From an uncultured eubacterium 1-6 (lineage in GTDB: Bacteria > Bacillota > Clostridia > Lachnospirales > Lachnospiraceae): a DNA stretch of 64,000 bases. The stretch lies in the NCBI GenBank assembly GCA_903789595.1, contig CAIFEZ010000006.1, positions 67,509 to 131,508 on the forward strand. The letters are read 5' to 3'. Made by a program: the position numbers and the translations under genes. Positions 51,309-59,693 of this stretch are shown piece by piece (positions within the stretch are counted from its first letter, which is position 1; the number at the start of each line of letters is the position of its first letter). Under the pieces are notes generated by a model. That model was not told the origin of the DNA and searched no databases. It saw only the letters and a list, made by a program, of their open reading frames with translations.

Positions 51309-51409
51309 AAAAAAAGAAGGGCCGGACTGTTGTCCAACCCTTCAACCCGCTCAATGCGGACCATTGGTGATTTCGGATAATTCCTTATTTGAACTCACCT
51401 TGTAAATTC
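51309..51409 (-). ncRNA. tracrRNA of the type II-A system
   Basis: Minus strand, about 101 nt. The anti-repeat (51409 to about 51388) starts at the predicted +1: GAATTTACAAGGT pairs with ACCTTGTAAATTC of the repeat (13 bp), then a GAGU/GA internal bulge, then UCAAAU with GUUUGA (6 bp), the usual upper stem-bulge-lower stem. Next come a short nexus hairpin (GGA-AUUA-UCC), a CCGC/GCGG hairpin (51346-51359), and a terminal hairpin AAGGG/CCCTT (51317-51342) with a run of U (51315-51309). It directs RNase III processing and Cas9 loading. Confidence 0.92.
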
Positions 51410-51415
51410 ATTTAA

Positions 51416-51444
51416 AAGATAACACGGATTTGATTCGCTGTCAA
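51416..51444 (-). promoter_or_regulatory. tracrRNA promoter
   Basis: Minus strand TTGACA (51444-51439), 17 bp, TATCTT (51421-51416). Predicted start near 51409, exactly where the anti-repeat begins. Confidence 0.85.
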
Positions 51445-51460
51445 ATTCATAATTCAGTAT

Positions 51461-51488
51461 TTGGCATGAATTTTGTAATGAGATAATC
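51461..51488 (+). promoter_or_regulatory. cas operon promoter
   Basis: TTGGCA (51461-51466), 16 bp, GATAAT (51483-51488) with an extended TG element at 51479. Start expected near 51495; the cas9 ribosome site GAGGAGG lies at about 51511. It is back to back with the tracrRNA promoter, the -35 boxes 17 bp apart. Confidence 0.7.
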
Positions 51489-51525
51489 TTTGAGAAGGAA
51501 AAGGACTTGATGAGGAGGTGGCAAA

Positions 51526-54500
51526 ATGTATCCAGGGGATTATTATGTAGGCCTTGATATGGGAACAAATTCGGTCGGCTATGCAGTCACTGATCCCGAG
51601 TATCATCTTTTGCGCGCAAAGGGCAAAGATGTGTGGGGATCCAGGTTGTTTCCAGAAGCCAACACATCAGCTGAACGTAGGGGGTATCGTACTGCCAGGA
51701 GACGTTTACAGAGACGCAAATTAAGAATTGGAATTTTAAATGAGATTTTCTCTACGGAGTTAGATAAGGTGGATTCTGGTTTTCTTCAAAGATTGGCGGA
51801 CAGTAAATTTTTCGAAGATGATAAAACGGAGCATCAGCCTTATGCATTATTTGCAGATGTTCATTATACGGACAGGGAATATTATTCCCAGTTTCCAACG
51901 GTATATCATCTTAGAAAATATTTAATATCAACAAAGGATACTTACGATATTCGGCTTCTTTATCTGGGCATCCATAGCATTTATAAGCATCGTGGCAACT
52001 TCCTGAACCCAAATCTCAATGTTGGATCGCTGGAGGAATTCGGCCCTTTATATCGGGATCTGTGGGATGCAATAGAGCAAGCAAAGGAGGCTAGGCAGGA
52101 TGACAGCCAGGTCGATATCTCTTTGCCGGAATGGAGAGAAGAGTTTGCGTCAGCTTTTACGGATATTCTATCTTCTAGATCTTATTCCATGCTGGAAAAG
52201 AGCGGAAAAATCGCTGAACTGCTTCAGCTGACAAAAAAACAAAAGTCTCAGCAGGAGTATGTGAAATGGATGTGTGGAAGAAAGGGAAAACTAAGCGCTG
52301 CTTTCCCTGGGGATGAAAAATTTGATGAAGAAACGAGAAAAGTCTCATTTTCCTTCCAGGATGGTAATCTGGAAGAGTCTATGCAGAAAGCAGAAACCAT
52401 TCTTCTACCAGAAGAATATGAAACGTTACTCGCTCTTAAGAAGATACATGATTTTGGACTTCTATCCAATATCATGAAGGGATATCGCTTTATCTGCGAA
52501 GCACGGGTAGATATTTATAATAAGCATCAGACAGACTTAAAAATACTGAAACGTGTTTATAAGAAATATGCGCCGGACAAATATCATCAAATGTTCAGGG
52601 AGATGCAGGAAAAACTGAAAAATTATAGTGCATATGTTGGCTCTGTAAGTTATCAGAAAACGAAGAACGAACCTTCTATTCGCCGGAAAGAAAAAAGCAG
52701 CGCAGAAGATCTGTATAAGTCAATAAAGAGTGATCTCGAATCCGTAAAGGAGATGCCGGAAGTTCAGGTTCTTTTTGAAGAAATGGACAGGGGGACTTTT
52801 TTGCCGAAAATCAGAACAAGTGATAATGGCGTCATCCCTTATCAGGTGTATGAGGCAGAACTGAAAGCAATCCTGGAAAATGCGAAAAGGATATTTCCTT
52901 TCCTGTCGGTGAAGGACTCCAGTGGATTTAACCCAGAAGAAAAAATTATGATGACTTTTTCCTTCCGCATTCCTTACTATGTAGGTCCGGTTTACAATGA
53001 CGGGAAGAATCATGCTTGGTCAGTGAGAAGAGAACCGGGACGGATCTATCCATGGAATTTTGATCAGAAGATTGACAAAAAGCGATCGTCAGAAGAATTC
53101 ATGAATCAGTTGATTGGACATTGTACCTATCTTCATGGTGAACAGGTGTTGCCGCGTCATTCTCTAATGTATGAGAAGTTTGCACTGCTGAATGAATTCA
53201 ACAATATTAAAATAGACGGAAGAAAACCTAATTATACTGCAAAGAAAATAATATTTGATGAACTTTTTATTAAAGGAAGAAGGGTGACGAAGAAAGGTCT
53301 GCAAAGATTCCTGCTTACCCATAATTTGGCAAATGGGAAGACCAATACGGATGATATTGCGATCTCTGGGATGGCCGATGAAAAATTCCAAAATTCCTTA
53401 AGCTCTTATCATCACTTTTGCGAGATATTCAAAACGGACAAGCTGACCTTCAGTCAGGAACAGATGGCGGAGAATATCATCAGATGGTCAACTGTCTATG
53501 CGGATTCTAAGAAGTTTCTGCAAGAGAAAATACGCGAAAATTATACGACAGAGCAGTTGCCAGAAGAAATTTTGAATCGTATCCTTGGAATGAAGTTTTC
53601 AGATTGGGGAAGGCTGTCAGCTGCATTCCTTCGGATGGAAGGTGTAAATAAGGAAACAGGAGAGAAAAAGTCAATCCTCCGCTGGATGGAAGAAGATTCA
53701 TTCAACTTGATGGGATTATTGTCTTCCGATTTTACATTTTTGGATGAGTTGGAGTCTATGAATGTTAAGCTCCAGAAGGATCTCATGACGGTTGAACCGG
53801 AGGATCTGGAAGGAAGATATCTGTCAGCGCCAGTAAAGCGCATGGTTTGGCAGACCATACTGATTCTTCGTGAGATCACACAGGTGATGGGACATGCCCC
53901 ATCAAGAGTATTTGTGGAAATGACGAGAGAAGAGGGAGAAAAGAAGCGCACTACTAGTCGAAAGAAAAAGTTTGAAGACCTGTATAAAAATATCAGGGAT
54001 GAAAGGTTTGACTGGAGTAAAGAACTGGCCGGACATTCAGAAGCGGATTTCAGAAATAAGAAGTTATACCTATACTACACTCAGATGGGTAGAAGTATGT
54101 ATACCGGGGAGCCAATCAATCTGCTGGAACTTCTGACGAATAATTCCAAGTATGACTTGGATCATATTTACCCCCGTCATTTCGTAAAAGACGATAGTTT
54201 AGACAATAATCTGGTTCTTGTTGAGAAGACGGAAAATGCTCACAAGACGGATAATTATCCTATAGAAAATAGTATTCGCGAAAGTCAGATTTCAAACTGG
54301 AAAATGCTCCTGGATAAAGGATTGATTACGCAGACAAAATTTCAGAGACTGACCAGGTCTACGGATTTTTCAGATGCAGAGCGCGCAGATTTTATTAGCA
54401 GACAGGTTGTTGAGACGAGTCAGGCTGTAAAGACAATCACCCACCTTATTGAAGAACTGCTGCCATCTGACGAAACACAAGTAATATATTCAAAGGCAAG

Positions 54501-55695
54501 GAATGTATCAGATTTCCGAAACAAGTTTTCTCTTTACAAGTGCAGGGAAGTTAATGATTTTCATCATGCCAATGATGCTTATTTAAATATTGTTGTAGGA
54601 AATGTCTATCACACAAAGTTCACATCATCTCCGGTTAATTTTATTAAGGAGTGGAAAAAGGATGCAAAGAAGTATAGTTATAATCTAGGTACTGGTAAGA
54701 TATTCGAAAATAATGTAGAGAGAAATGGAATCCGTGCCTGGAATATGGAGGGAAATCGTTCGATTGTTACAGTAAAAAAGGTTATGGCTAGACAGACGCC
54801 TCTTGTTACCTATATGAATTACTGTGGAAAGGGAGGAATTGCTGACCAGACTATTTATTCTGCAGATAAAGCTGGAAAAAATAAGAAAGCTGGCGTGTAT
54901 CTGCCAATGAAAACGTCCGATAACAGACTTGCGAATGTAAGCCGATATGGCGGATTCACCAGTTTATCTGTCGCGTACTTTTTCCTAGTGGAGCATGAGG
55001 CAAAGGGTAAAAGAATAAGAACAATTGAGGCAATGCCGGTCTATATGGCTTCGCAAATTACGACGAATAATGCCCTTCGGCAATATGTTGAAAATAATCT
55101 TGGATTAATAGATGCAAGAATTTGTTTAAGTAAAATCAAGCTCTATTCAAAATTGCGAATCAATGGATTTGATTGCTATTTAAGCGGTAAAACAGGAAAT
55201 CGATTGATCGTGATAAACGCTGAAGAGCTGAAGCTGGATAGTAAACAGGTTCATTATGCAAAAAAAATGAAGAATGTTTCCGATATAAATCTTTCTGAGG
55301 AACAGATCAGGATAGATGCAGACAGAATTGCAAAGAAAACAGACGGAGATGAAGTAGGAATTACAAGAGAAGACAATATCAGGTTTTATGAGTTATTGGA
55401 GAAAAAACATATCGAGGGAATATATAGCAGAAGGCCTAATCCGATTGGAACAACTCTAAAACGTAGAAATGATATTTTTGCAAAGTTGCCACTTGACAAA
55501 CAAGTGAATGTCCTTTTGGAAATATTGAAATTATCTGGCAGAGTAAATGAAGCGAATCTAGCACAAATTAATGAGTCCCAACATTCTGGGAAGTCTTTGA
55601 TTAATAAGAAAATATCAGAACTGAAAAGTTGTTTCTTGATTTCCCAATCAGTAACCGGACTTTATGAGCAGTATACAGATCTGCGTACCATATGA
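51526..55695 (+). CDS. cas9: Cas9 endonuclease, type II-A
   Basis: 1389 residues, typical of II-A. RuvC-I GLDMGTNSVGYAVTD with D11; Arg-rich bridge helix RRGYRTARRRLQRRKLR (about 50-66); alpha-helical recognition lobe (about 70-750); RuvC-II VFVEMTRE with E798; HNH YDLDHIYPR with D879, H880 and N904; RuvC-III HHANDAYLN with H1014 and D1017; C-terminal PAM-interacting region (about 1120-1389). All catalytic residues are present, so it should cut DNA guided by crRNA-tracrRNA. PAM cannot be read from the sequence. The stop overlaps the cas1 start by 4 bp. Confidence 0.98.
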   Translation: MYPGDYYVGLDMGTNSVGYAVTDPEYHLLRAKGKDVWGSRLFPEANTSAERRGYRTARRRLQRRKLRIGILNEIFSTELDKVDSGFLQRLADSKFFEDDKTEHQPYALFADVHYTDREYYSQFPTVYHLRKYLISTKDTYDIRLLYLGIHSIYKHRGNFLNPNLNVGSLEEFGPLYRDLWDAIEQAKEARQDDSQVDISLPEWREEFASAFTDILSSRSYSMLEKSGKIAELLQLTKKQKSQQEYVKWMCGRKGKLSAAFPGDEKFDEETRKVSFSFQDGNLEESMQKAETILLPEEYETLLALKKIHDFGLLSNIMKGYRFICEARVDIYNKHQTDLKILKRVYKKYAPDKYHQMFREMQEKLKNYSAYVGSVSYQKTKNEPSIRRKEKSSAEDLYKSIKSDLESVKEMPEVQVLFEEMDRGTFLPKIRTSDNGVIPYQVYEAELKAILENAKRIFPFLSVKDSSGFNPEEKIMMTFSFRIPYYVGPVYNDGKNHAWSVRREPGRIYPWNFDQKIDKKRSSEEFMNQLIGHCTYLHGEQVLPRHSLMYEKFALLNEFNNIKIDGRKPNYTAKKIIFDELFIKGRRVTKKGLQRFLLTHNLANGKTNTDDIAISGMADEKFQNSLSSYHHFCEIFKTDKLTFSQEQMAENIIRWSTVYADSKKFLQEKIRENYTTEQLPEEILNRILGMKFSDWGRLSAAFLRMEGVNKETGEKKSILRWMEEDSFNLMGLLSSDFTFLDELESMNVKLQKDLMTVEPEDLEGRYLSAPVKRMVWQTILILREITQVMGHAPSRVFVEMTREEGEKKRTTSRKKKFEDLYKNIRDERFDWSKELAGHSEADFRNKKLYLYYTQMGRSMYTGEPINLLELLTNNSKYDLDHIYPRHFVKDDSLDNNLVLVEKTENAHKTDNYPIENSIRESQISNWKMLLDKGLITQTKFQRLTRSTDFSDAERADFISRQVVETSQAVKTITHLIEELLPSDETQVIYSKARNVSDFRNKFSLYKCREVNDFHHANDAYLNIVVGNVYHTKFTSSPVNFIKEWKKDAKKYSYNLGTGKIFENNVERNGIRAWNMEGNRSIVTVKKVMARQTPLVTYMNYCGKGGIADQTIYSADKAGKNKKAGVYLPMKTSDNRLANVSRYGGFTSLSVAYFFLVEHEAKGKRIRTIEAMPVYMASQITTNNALRQYVENNLGLIDARICLSKIKLYSKLRINGFDCYLSGKTGNRLIVINAEELKLDSKQVHYAKKMKNVSDINLSEEQIRIDADRIAKKTDGDEVGITREDNIRFYELLEKKHIEGIYSRRPNPIGTTLKRRNDIFAKLPLDKQVNVLLEILKLSGRVNEANLAQINESQHSGKSLINKKISELKSCFLISQSVTGLYEQYTDLRTI

Positions 55696-56564
55696 GTTGG
55701 CGGACTGTTGTAGTCTCTCGCAATGCTAAACTGGATTACGAGAATGGGTATCTCGTAATCCGGGGCGAAGAGACGAAAAGAATATTCATAAATGAGATTG
55801 AACTTCTGATGCTGGAAAACACAGCCGTTGCGATGACGGGATATCTCCTTGCGGAGCTGGTACGCAATAAGGTTAAAGTTATCTTTTGTGATCAGAAAAG
55901 AAATCCCTGTGCGGAGCTGATTCCTTATTATGGGAGTTATGATACCAGTGCAAAAGTGCGAAGTCAGATCCAGTGGTCTGATGACGTTAAGGGTAGTGTT
56001 TGGACAGAAATCGTTTCGGATAAAATTCGAAAACAAGCTGAAGTATTGTTGCGGCATGGGAAAGCCGAAGGCGATAAGCTTCAGGAATATTTGACAGAAA
56101 TCTCTTTTGGAGATGCAACGAATCGGGAGGGACATGCAGCCAAAGTATACTTCAATGCCCTGTTTGGAAAAAAGTTTACACGTGCAGAGGATACACCAAC
56201 GAATGCGGCTTTAAATTATGGGTATAGCCTTATTCTTTCTCTATTTGCCAGAGAGATTTCCGCAAATGGATATATCACGCAATTAGGCTTGTTTCATGAC
56301 AATATGTTTAATCAGTTTAACCTGGCCTCGGATTTAATGGAACCATTTCGACCCTTGGTAGATGAGCTTGTGCTCGTTAACATGCCCGACAAATTTGAAA
56401 CAGAAGAAAAACATCAGATGCTGGAACTGTTGGAACAGGAAGTTTTTATAAATGGGAGAAAGGAATATCTTGGAAATGCAGTCAAGATTTATACACATAG
56501 TGTATTTGACGCATTGGAAGATAAAGATGCATCCTTAATTCGATTTTATCAAAATGAGTTATAG
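55692..56564 (+). CDS. cas1: Cas1 integrase, type II
   Basis: 290 residues. Metal-binding residues E146 (NREGHAAKVYF), H202 (LGLFHDN) and E217 (SDLMEPFRP) are all present. N-terminal beta domain with NEIELLMLENTAVAMTGYLL. With Cas2, Csn2 and Cas9 it inserts new spacers at the leader end. It overlaps cas9 by 4 bp and cas2 by 11 bp, so all four cas genes form one tightly coupled operon. Confidence 0.97.
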   Translation: MSWRTVVVSRNAKLDYENGYLVIRGEETKRIFINEIELLMLENTAVAMTGYLLAELVRNKVKVIFCDQKRNPCAELIPYYGSYDTSAKVRSQIQWSDDVKGSVWTEIVSDKIRKQAEVLLRHGKAEGDKLQEYLTEISFGDATNREGHAAKVYFNALFGKKFTRAEDTPTNAALNYGYSLILSLFAREISANGYITQLGLFHDNMFNQFNLASDLMEPFRPLVDELVLVNMPDKFETEEKHQMLELLEQEVFINGRKEYLGNAVKIYTHSVFDALEDKDASLIRFYQNEL

Positions 56565-56874
56565 ATATATGAGAGTTCTTGTAATGTTCGACCTTCCGGT
56601 AGATACAGTAGAGGACCGGAAAGAATATAGAACCTTCCGGAAATATTTGATTAAAAGTGGTTATTTGATGTTGCAGGAGAGTGTCTATTGCAAATTAGCC
56701 CAGAATCCGACTGCTGCAGATACCTTGCTTCTAAATATCAAGAAGAATCGGCCTAAAAGTGGACTGGTACAGGTTTTAAGAGTTACCGAGAAAGAATATT
56801 CCAAAATGGAGTATGTTGTGGGAGAGGCTTCCTCGGAAATAATTACTGATGACAGGAGACTTCTTATTATATGA
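56554..56874 (+). CDS. cas2: Cas2
   Basis: 106 residues, ferredoxin fold with the conserved Asp in MRVLVMFDLPVDT, then YRTFRKYLIKSGYLMLQESVYCKL, typical of type II-A Cas2. Structural partner of Cas1 in spacer integration. Overlaps csn2 by 4 bp. Confidence 0.96.
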   Translation: MSYRYMRVLVMFDLPVDTVEDRKEYRTFRKYLIKSGYLMLQESVYCKLAQNPTAADTLLLNIKKNRPKSGLVQVLRVTEKEYSKMEYVVGEASSEIITDDRRLLII

Positions 56875-57548
56875 GATTAATTTACTCGGATTGTAATATT
56901 GACTTAGTATTGGATGAACAACGACCAGTTACGCTTGTGATGGAGAACCCGAAACATCTGCGAAAGATGATATTTGCAATTCTGAGTCAGATGAATTCAG
57001 AGAGTAGTGATATCATTCTATCAGAAGGAGATCAGGAGCTTTCGCTAGAAAGAAATCTTTTTCTCCAGTTGAATCCCTTTGAGGATACGTTAAACAGCAG
57101 AAAAACTATTGGAAAATTGTATAAAACAATAAATCAGGCAGCAGTGGAATTCCCTCAGGAAAGAAGTGAGTTAATGTCAGCTGTGATTCAATATTTTGAC
57201 AGGATTTTAAATGCAGTTCGTTTTGATGGACTAACATACTCGCTTGATTTTAAAGACGAAGATTTGTACAAGTTGTTTGGCCTAAGGATAGAGGAAGAAA
57301 ACTTTTCTCTGATAGAGAAATTATTGATGGAAGTAAGGGTCTGTTCTGACTTGTTATTTTTTCCGGTGATAGCCTTTGTGAATTTGGAAAGTTTTCTGTC
57401 AAATGATGAATACTTAGAATTGGTGGAAAGTTGTATCAATCATAAAGTCTACCTCCTATTAATAGAAGGGAAGGAACCTTTGGACAGAACCGGAGATAAG
57501 CGTTATATTGTTGATAAAGACCTATGTGTGATAAGGAAAAGCTTATGA
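56871..57548 (+). CDS. csn2: Csn2, type II-A adaptation protein
   Basis: 225 residues, normal for Csn2. Family pattern: N-terminal beta segment LIYSDCNIDLVLDEQRPVTLVMENPKHLRKMI, central helices, and C-terminal strand-rich part with YLELVESCINHKVYLLLIEG. It forms a ring around DNA ends and is needed for spacer acquisition; its presence sets the subtype as II-A. The array begins 48 nt after the stop. Confidence 0.93.
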   Translation: MRLIYSDCNIDLVLDEQRPVTLVMENPKHLRKMIFAILSQMNSESSDIILSEGDQELSLERNLFLQLNPFEDTLNSRKTIGKLYKTINQAAVEFPQERSELMSAVIQYFDRILNAVRFDGLTYSLDFKDEDLYKLFGLRIEEENFSLIEKLLMEVRVCSDLLFFPVIAFVNLESFLSNDEYLELVESCINHKVYLLLIEGKEPLDRTGDKRYIVDKDLCVIRKSL

Positions 57549-57596
57549 ATTTACCCTGCAAACCAAGCAGATAAGGTCCGGTGATAACCATTTGAG
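57549..57596 (+). promoter_or_regulatory. CRISPR leader, end-anchoring site
   Basis: Short AT-rich leader ending in ATTTGAG (57590-57596) directly before repeat 1. This matches the leader-anchoring heptamer known from type II-A arrays, where Cas1-Cas2 integrates. The promoter for the array was not pinned down and may lie inside csn2 or within the repeats. Confidence 0.75.
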
Positions 57597-59015
57597 GTTT
57601 GAGAACCTTGTAAATTCGTATAGGTGTCAAGCTCCGGGATCTCTTTCAGCACTTCTTCCGCGTTTGAGAACCTTGTAAATTCGTATAGGTGTCAAGCAGC
57701 AATCCGGGTGCAGCGGGATCACGTAACGTTTGAGAACCTTGTAAATTCGTATAGGTGTCAAGCTACTTCGACTTCATTCAGCTTACCAGATACGTTTGAG
57801 AACCTTGTAAATTCGTATAGGTGTCAAGCTTCAGTTGCGATTGACAGAGGGAAAGACAAGTTTGAGAACCTTGTAAATTCGTATAGGTGTCAAGCTCAAG
57901 TGCGAACAGAATCAATCTGTATAAGTTTGAGAACCTTGTAAATTCGTATAGGTGTCAAGCAAGATGATCCCGGAGAAGGCTGAGTACAGCGTTTGAGAAC
58001 CTTGTAAATTCGTATAGGTGTCAAGCCGAGCCCGTAAGCTACGGATGCGGAAAGCAGTTTGAGAACCTTGTAAATTCGTATAGGTGTCAAGCAGCTCTCA
58101 GCGCTGCCCAGCACGGATCCCCGTTTGAGAACCTTGTAAATTCGTATAGGTGTCAAGCCAAGCAGCAAGGAATCTCGCCGCAGATGGAGTTTGAGAACCT
58201 TGTAAATTCGTATAGGTGTCAAGCTCGGATCCGGCCATAAACACAACGGATGCAGTTTGAGAACCTTGTAAATTCGTATAGGTGTCAAGCTGCTAATCCC
58301 TTCTTTTGGCGAGACGTGGCGTTTGAGAACCTTGTAAATTCGTATAGGTGTCAAGCATATCTGCGATTTTTGCGTCGCAGTCCATCGTTTGAGAACCTTG
58401 TAAATTCGTATAGGTGTCAAGCATCGTATCTGAAAAGAAGGTTAAACAGGTCGTTTGAGAACCTTGTAAATTCGTATAGGTGTCAAGCCAATCATGCCAT
58501 CACGATAAGCAACCCACGGTTTGAGAACCTTGTAAATTCGTATAGGTGTCAAGCCGTTAAATCGTTCACATTGAACCAACTTGAGTTTGAGAACCTTGTA
58601 AATTCGTATAGGTGTCAAGCTGCGTAGACGGGAAATATTATTTCTTCACAGTTTGAGAACCTTGTAAATTCGTATAGGTGTCAAGCCGGTCATCCGGTGT
58701 ATCGGCTGTACAAATCGTTTGAGAACCTTGTAAATTCGTATAGGTGTCAAGCAGAAGCCACATCTCAGCAGCTCAACGGATAGTTTGAGAACCTTGTAAA
58801 TTCGTATAGGTGTCAAGCGACAGCTTTTCGGCAAATCCGGGCTTAATGGTTTGAGAACCTTGTAAATTCGTATAGGTGTCAAGCTTTCACGCCTTCCGTA
58901 GACTCATTCCAGAGTTTGAGAACCTTGTAAATTCGTATAGGTGTCAAGCTTAGTTCCTGTTTTTCTTGGAACAACTTCTGTTTGAGAACCTTGTAAATTA
59001 GTATAGGTGTCAAGC
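57597..59015 (+). CRISPR. CRISPR array, 22 repeats and 21 spacers
   Basis: 36-bp repeat starting GTTTGAGAACCTTG and ending GTATAGGTGTCAAGC. Starts: 57597, 57662, then every 66 bp with two 65-bp steps (to 57925 and 58914), last at 58980. Spacers are 30 nt, three of them 29. Twenty-one repeats are identical; the last has one C-to-A change at 59000, as expected for the leader-distal end. All spacers differ from one another; none was seen to match the rest of this window by eye. Orientation from tracrRNA pairing and leader: plus strand. Confidence 0.98.
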
Positions 59016-59020
59016 ATGAC

Positions 59021-59160
59021 TGGATTGATTATCTTTCTTTGATTGGATCAATATTGATTTTTTGTGTTGGACTGAATCTGGTCTGGGGAAAAAAGTAAGG
59101 GTTGCCAATATGCTTCCGTCTGTGATACTTGCAGTTGTTGCAGCTTATTTTCCTGTTTGA
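59021..59160 (+). pseudogene. DUF554 membrane protein, C-terminal fragment
   Basis: Begins within 6 nt of the last repeat: WIDYLSLIGSILIFCVGLNLVWGKK, then with a one-base frame change VRVANMLPSVILAVVAAYFPV and a stop at 59158. This is the last ~47 residues of DUF554 (YdfK-like) proteins. The front is replaced by the CRISPR array, so the array or locus was joined into this gene. Confidence 0.72.
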
Positions 59161-59162
59161 GA

Positions 59163-59204
59163 AATGCCAGTTTGTATGTATCTGAATAAATTGTTAAAGG
59201 CAAT
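59163..59204. repeat. Post-stop hairpin element, copy f
   Basis: Starts 3 nt after the DUF554 stop. TGCC (59165-59168) pairs with GGCA (59199-59202), where copy a has TTCC/GGAA; core CAGTTTGTATGTATCTGAAT. Confidence 0.6.
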
Positions 59205-59334
59205 AACTTCTGTCCCATTGCCGACGGCTTTGCCTGTCCGTGAATAAACGACAATAATGACCAACGATACCGCTAAAGGCGGGAAAAGAGCATCCCCTGA
59301 CTGGCATCGTTGCAGCGATACCGGGAATGCTCCT

Positions 59335-59559
59335 GTTTCAACAAGACATGTATACATTGAACACAAGATGATCAGTGCCTGCGCGGCATTGAGGATCTTC
59401 ACGGATGCAGCCGTGCGGAAGATCTTTGAGTTCAGCACGGTGATTCCGCGGATGATCAATAACATTTGTACAAGCGTTCTGATTTATGGATATCAGAATC
59501 AAATGAGCCTGATTGATGACCACGCCGTACAGACTGTTCTTGAGGGAGAATACACATAA
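59335..59559 (+). pseudogene. ExeA-type transposition ATPase, C-terminal fragment
   Basis: About 75 codons: YIEHKMISACAALRIFTDAAVRKIFEFSTVIPRMINNICTSVLIYG and IDDHAVQTVLEGE. This matches the sensor-2 end of ExeA/TnsC-like ATPases that accompany DDE transposases in Firmicutes. Walker motifs are lost. Right-hand transposon relic next to the CRISPR locus. Confidence 0.7.
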
Positions 59560-59693
59560 AATATACCGTCGTCGGGATCGACGTAAAAGTGGACACAGAT
59601 TCCGGCAGATCAAAGACAAAAGTAACCGGTTGATTTTTGCATTGGCAGGTACAGAAAAAATTTGGAGAAATACAAGACGTTAGGAGGACGTTA

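Noticed and set aside
51421-51520. Possible long-form tracrRNA with a guide-like segment against the cas promoter
   Set aside because: Upstream of the anti-repeat no repeat-like or cas-promoter-matching segment could be found by eye.
57624-58882. Several open frames on both strands across the CRISPR array, with repeated peptides such as FENLVNSYRCQA
   Set aside because: They are translations of the 36-bp repeats and 30-nt spacers (66 is divisible by 3), with no ribosome sites; not genes.
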